Shown here: piece by piece, positions 4,303 to 5,749 of the stretch
How the letters are laid out: each line of letters begins with the position of its first letter
Position numbering within the stretch: position 1 is the stretch's first letter
Notes under the pieces: model-generated
Databases searched by the model: none
Told to the model about the DNA's origin: nothing
The model's input: only the letters and a program-made list of their open reading frames with translations
Origin: Candidatus Rokuibacteriota bacterium
GTDB taxonomy: Bacteria > Methylomirabilota > Methylomirabilia > Rokubacteriales > CSP1-6
NCBI GenBank assembly: GCA_016177555.1
Contig: JACOVB010000260.1
Location: forward strand, 1 to 5,749
Direction of reading: 5' to 3'
Length of the DNA: 5,749 bases
Made by a program: the position numbers and the translations under genes

Positions 4303-4764
4303 ATGTCCGCCGCCGACCCCCGCACCCGTGCCCGCGAGGCGCAGCGTCTCCTCGACCTCCTGAACGCGCTGGGCACCACCACGTTCCGGCAGCTCCTCTG
4401 GCAGCGGGCGTCGCCGCTCGACCTCACCTATGCGCAGTCCCAGGTCCTGTTCTACGTGAGCGACCACCCGGGGTGTCACATGGGCGACGTCGCCAAGGCC
4501 TTCGGAGTCACGTTGCCCGCCGTGACGCACATCATCGACCGGCTGGAGCAGAAGGAGTTCGTCGTCCGGGGCGCCGACCCGGCGGATCGCCGGGTGCACG
4601 CGCTCGAGTCGACGGCCCAGGGCAAGGCGCTCGTGCGGGAGCTGCACACCATGCAGACGCGCGGCCTGGAAGAGGTGCTGACGCGGATGTCCGCGGACGA
4701 CCGGCACCGGGTGCTCAGGGGGCTCGAGGCGCTCGTGGAGGCGGCGACCGAGGCCGCCGGCTGA
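4303..4764 (+). CDS. MarR-family transcriptional regulator
   Basis: The 153-residue protein has the MarR layout: a dimerisation helix (about 8-35), the winged helix-turn-helix (41-105) with L-T-Y-A-Q-S-Q-V-L (41-49), the H-M-G-D-V-A-K-A-F-G-V (59-69) helix, recognition helix T-L-P-A-V-T-H-I-I-D-R-L-E (70-82), the wing R-G-A-D-P-A-D-R-R-V-H-A-L (89-101) with the D-x-R-R signature, and C-terminal helices (103-152). It should bind palindromic DNA as a dimer and release on binding a small ligand. C58 is the only cysteine. An in-frame TAA at 4294-4296 limits the start to ATG 4303; only a weak AAGG (4295-4298) precedes it. The stop overlaps the efflux adaptor ATG (TGATG), so it most likely controls that efflux operon and itself. 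Confidence 0.92.
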   Translation: MSAADPRTRAREAQRLLDLLNALGTTTFRQLLWQRASPLDLTYAQSQVLFYVSDHPGCHMGDVAKAFGVTLPAVTHIIDRLEQKEFVVRGADPADRRVHALESTAQGKALVRELHTMQTRGLEEVLTRMSADDRHRVLRGLEALVEAATEAAG

Positions 4765-5749
4765 TGCGGCGCCTCATCGGCGGCCTCGTTCTCGTCTCCG
4801 CGGCGGCGCTCGCCTCGGCAGGATGCTCGGATCGGGCCGGCGGCGCTCCGCCGGCGGCGGCGCCGGCGGCCGTTCCCGTCGGCGTGGCGACCGTGGAGCG
4901 GAAGATGGTCCCGCTGCAGGTGGTCACGGTGGGCAACGTGCAGGCGTACACCACGGTGGGGGTCAAGTCCCAGATCGCCGGGCAGATCACGAAGGTGCAC
5001 TTCACCGAGGGCCGCGAGGTCAAGCGCGGCGATCTCCTCTTCACGCTCGATCCCCGGCCCTTCGAGGCCTCTCTGCGACAGAACGAAGCCAACGTGGCCA
5101 AGGACGTCGCGCAGCGCCAGCAGGCGGAGGCGGCGCTCAGGCAGCGAGGGGCCGAGGTGACGCAGGCGCTGGCGAACCTCGAGCGCGATCTCGCGCAGAT
5201 GGAGAACGCGCGCGTCCAGGAGGAGCGCTATCGCGACCTCGTGAAGAAGGAGTTCATCGCGCGCGAGCAGTACGACCAGGTGCGCACGAACTTCGCCGCC
5301 CTGCAGGCGGTCGTGCAGGCCAGCCGGGCGGCGGTGGAGAACGCACGGGCCTCCGCGCGCGCGGCGGAGGCGGCGGTCGAGAACGCGCAAGCGGCCATCA
5401 AGGGCAACGAGGCGATGGTCGAGTCGGCCCGGCTGCAGCTCGCGTACACCGCGATCCGCGCCCCCATGGACGGCCGAACCGGCAACCTGCTGGCCCAGGT
5501 GGGCAACGTGGTCAAGTCCGGCGAGGACGCGCCGCTCGTGGTCGTCGTCCAGGTGCAGCCCATCTACGTCTCGTTCTCGGTCCCGGAGCAGCAGCTCACC
5601 GCGATCAACAGCTACCGGGCCCGGGGCACGCTGACGGTCGAGGCGCGGATCGACGGAGGGCGGCGGACCGCGGCCGGCACGTTGACGTTCGTCAACAACA
5701 CGGTCGACCCGACGACCGGCACCATCCAGCTCAAGGCGACGTTCCCGAA
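4764..5749 (+). CDS. RND efflux periplasmic adaptor (MdtA/AcrA/MexA-like), truncated by window
   Basis: 328 complete codons run to the window end. Residues 1-21 form a signal with two arginines, a hydrophobic core and L-A-S-A-G-C, a plausible lipobox (Cys21). Then come a Pro/Ala linker (27-38), the first half of the biotinyl-lipoyl domain (V-K-S-Q-I-A-G-Q-I, 67-75; E-G-R-E-V-K-R-G-D-L-L-F-T-L-D, 82-96), a long alpha-helical hairpin (about 97-226) with repeated A-A-V-E-N-A-R/Q-A units (189-196, 203-210), the lipoyl return (L-A-Y-T-A-I-R-A-P-M-D-G-R-T-G, 226-240), and the beta-barrel domain with P-I-Y-V-S-F-S-V-P-E (266-275) and N-T-V-D-P-T-T-G-T-I-Q-L-K-A (312-325). Such proteins bridge an RND pump and an outer-membrane channel. 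About 50-80 C-terminal residues are outside; the pump gene probably follows. It starts on the last base of the marR stop, so translation is coupled. The substrate is unknown. Confidence 0.93.
   Translation, partial: MRRLIGGLVLVSAAALASAGCSDRAGGAPPAAAPAAVPVGVATVERKMVPLQVVTVGNVQAYTTVGVKSQIAGQITKVHFTEGREVKRGDLLFTLDPRPFEASLRQNEANVAKDVAQRQQAEAALRQRGAEVTQALANLERDLAQMENARVQEERYRDLVKKEFIAREQYDQVRTNFAALQAVVQASRAAVENARASARAAEAAVENAQAAIKGNEAMVESARLQLAYTAIRAPMDGRTGNLLAQVGNVVKSGEDAPLVVVVQVQPIYVSFSVPEQQLTAINSYRARGTLTVEARIDGGRRTAAGTLTFVNNTVDPTTGTIQLKATFP

Noticed and set aside
4476..5390. A 304-codon minus-strand open frame opposite marR and the efflux adaptor
   Set aside because: Both plus-strand genes have full family signatures; the antisense product is Arg/Leu-rich with no recognisable domain.
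1..5749. CRISPR array, insertion sequence or integrase
   Set aside because: No regularly spaced direct repeats, terminal inverted repeats with a transposase, or integrase-like protein were seen on either strand.

Overview
The window is GC-rich DNA with strong G/C preference at third codon positions. It comes from a Gram-negative bacterium: one gene encodes a periplasmic efflux adaptor with a lipoprotein-type signal. Gene content and composition would fit a soil or subsurface lineage such as Rokubacteria/Methylomirabilota or a deltaproteobacterium. That assignment is an inference; no marker gene here fixes the taxon.

Layout, left to right. (1) 1-206, minus: the first 68 codons of an acetyl/acyl-CoA synthetase, with a good extended -10 promoter at 301-328. 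(2) 550-1738, plus: a two-gene unit, a stand-alone B3/B4 (PheT-like tRNA-editing fold) protein followed 4 nt later by a five-helix membrane protein; a short hairpin lies just after it. (3) 1765-2125: two divergent tRNA genes with their own promoters, tRNA-Leu(CAA) on minus and tRNA-Ala(GGC) on plus; both encode CCA, and a strong hairpin follows tRNA-Ala. (4) 2233-2967, plus: a VapBC-type toxin-antitoxin module (ribbon-helix-helix-like antitoxin, PIN toxin) with a perfect inverted repeat around its -10 element. (5) 2968-4053: a region with signs of decay. It holds a second toxin-antitoxin pair on minus, an intact DUF433 antitoxin and a DUF5615 PIN-like toxin that appears broken by an internal deletion and frameshift, plus stretches of coding-like sequence with no recognisable start. 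(6) 4303-5749, plus: a MarR-family regulator overlapping by one base the start of an RND efflux adaptor gene that runs off the window, with a palindrome in the promoter region.

Functionally there are three themes: housekeeping (acyl-CoA synthetase, tRNAs, a possible trans-editing factor), a toxin-antitoxin cluster between tRNA-Ala and the efflux operon that may be accessory DNA, and a drug/solvent efflux operon probably controlled by its own MarR repressor. I see no wholly new system. The most informative points are the damaged DUF5615 toxin beside an intact antitoxin, the well-defined vapBC operator, and the B3/B4-membrane protein pairing.
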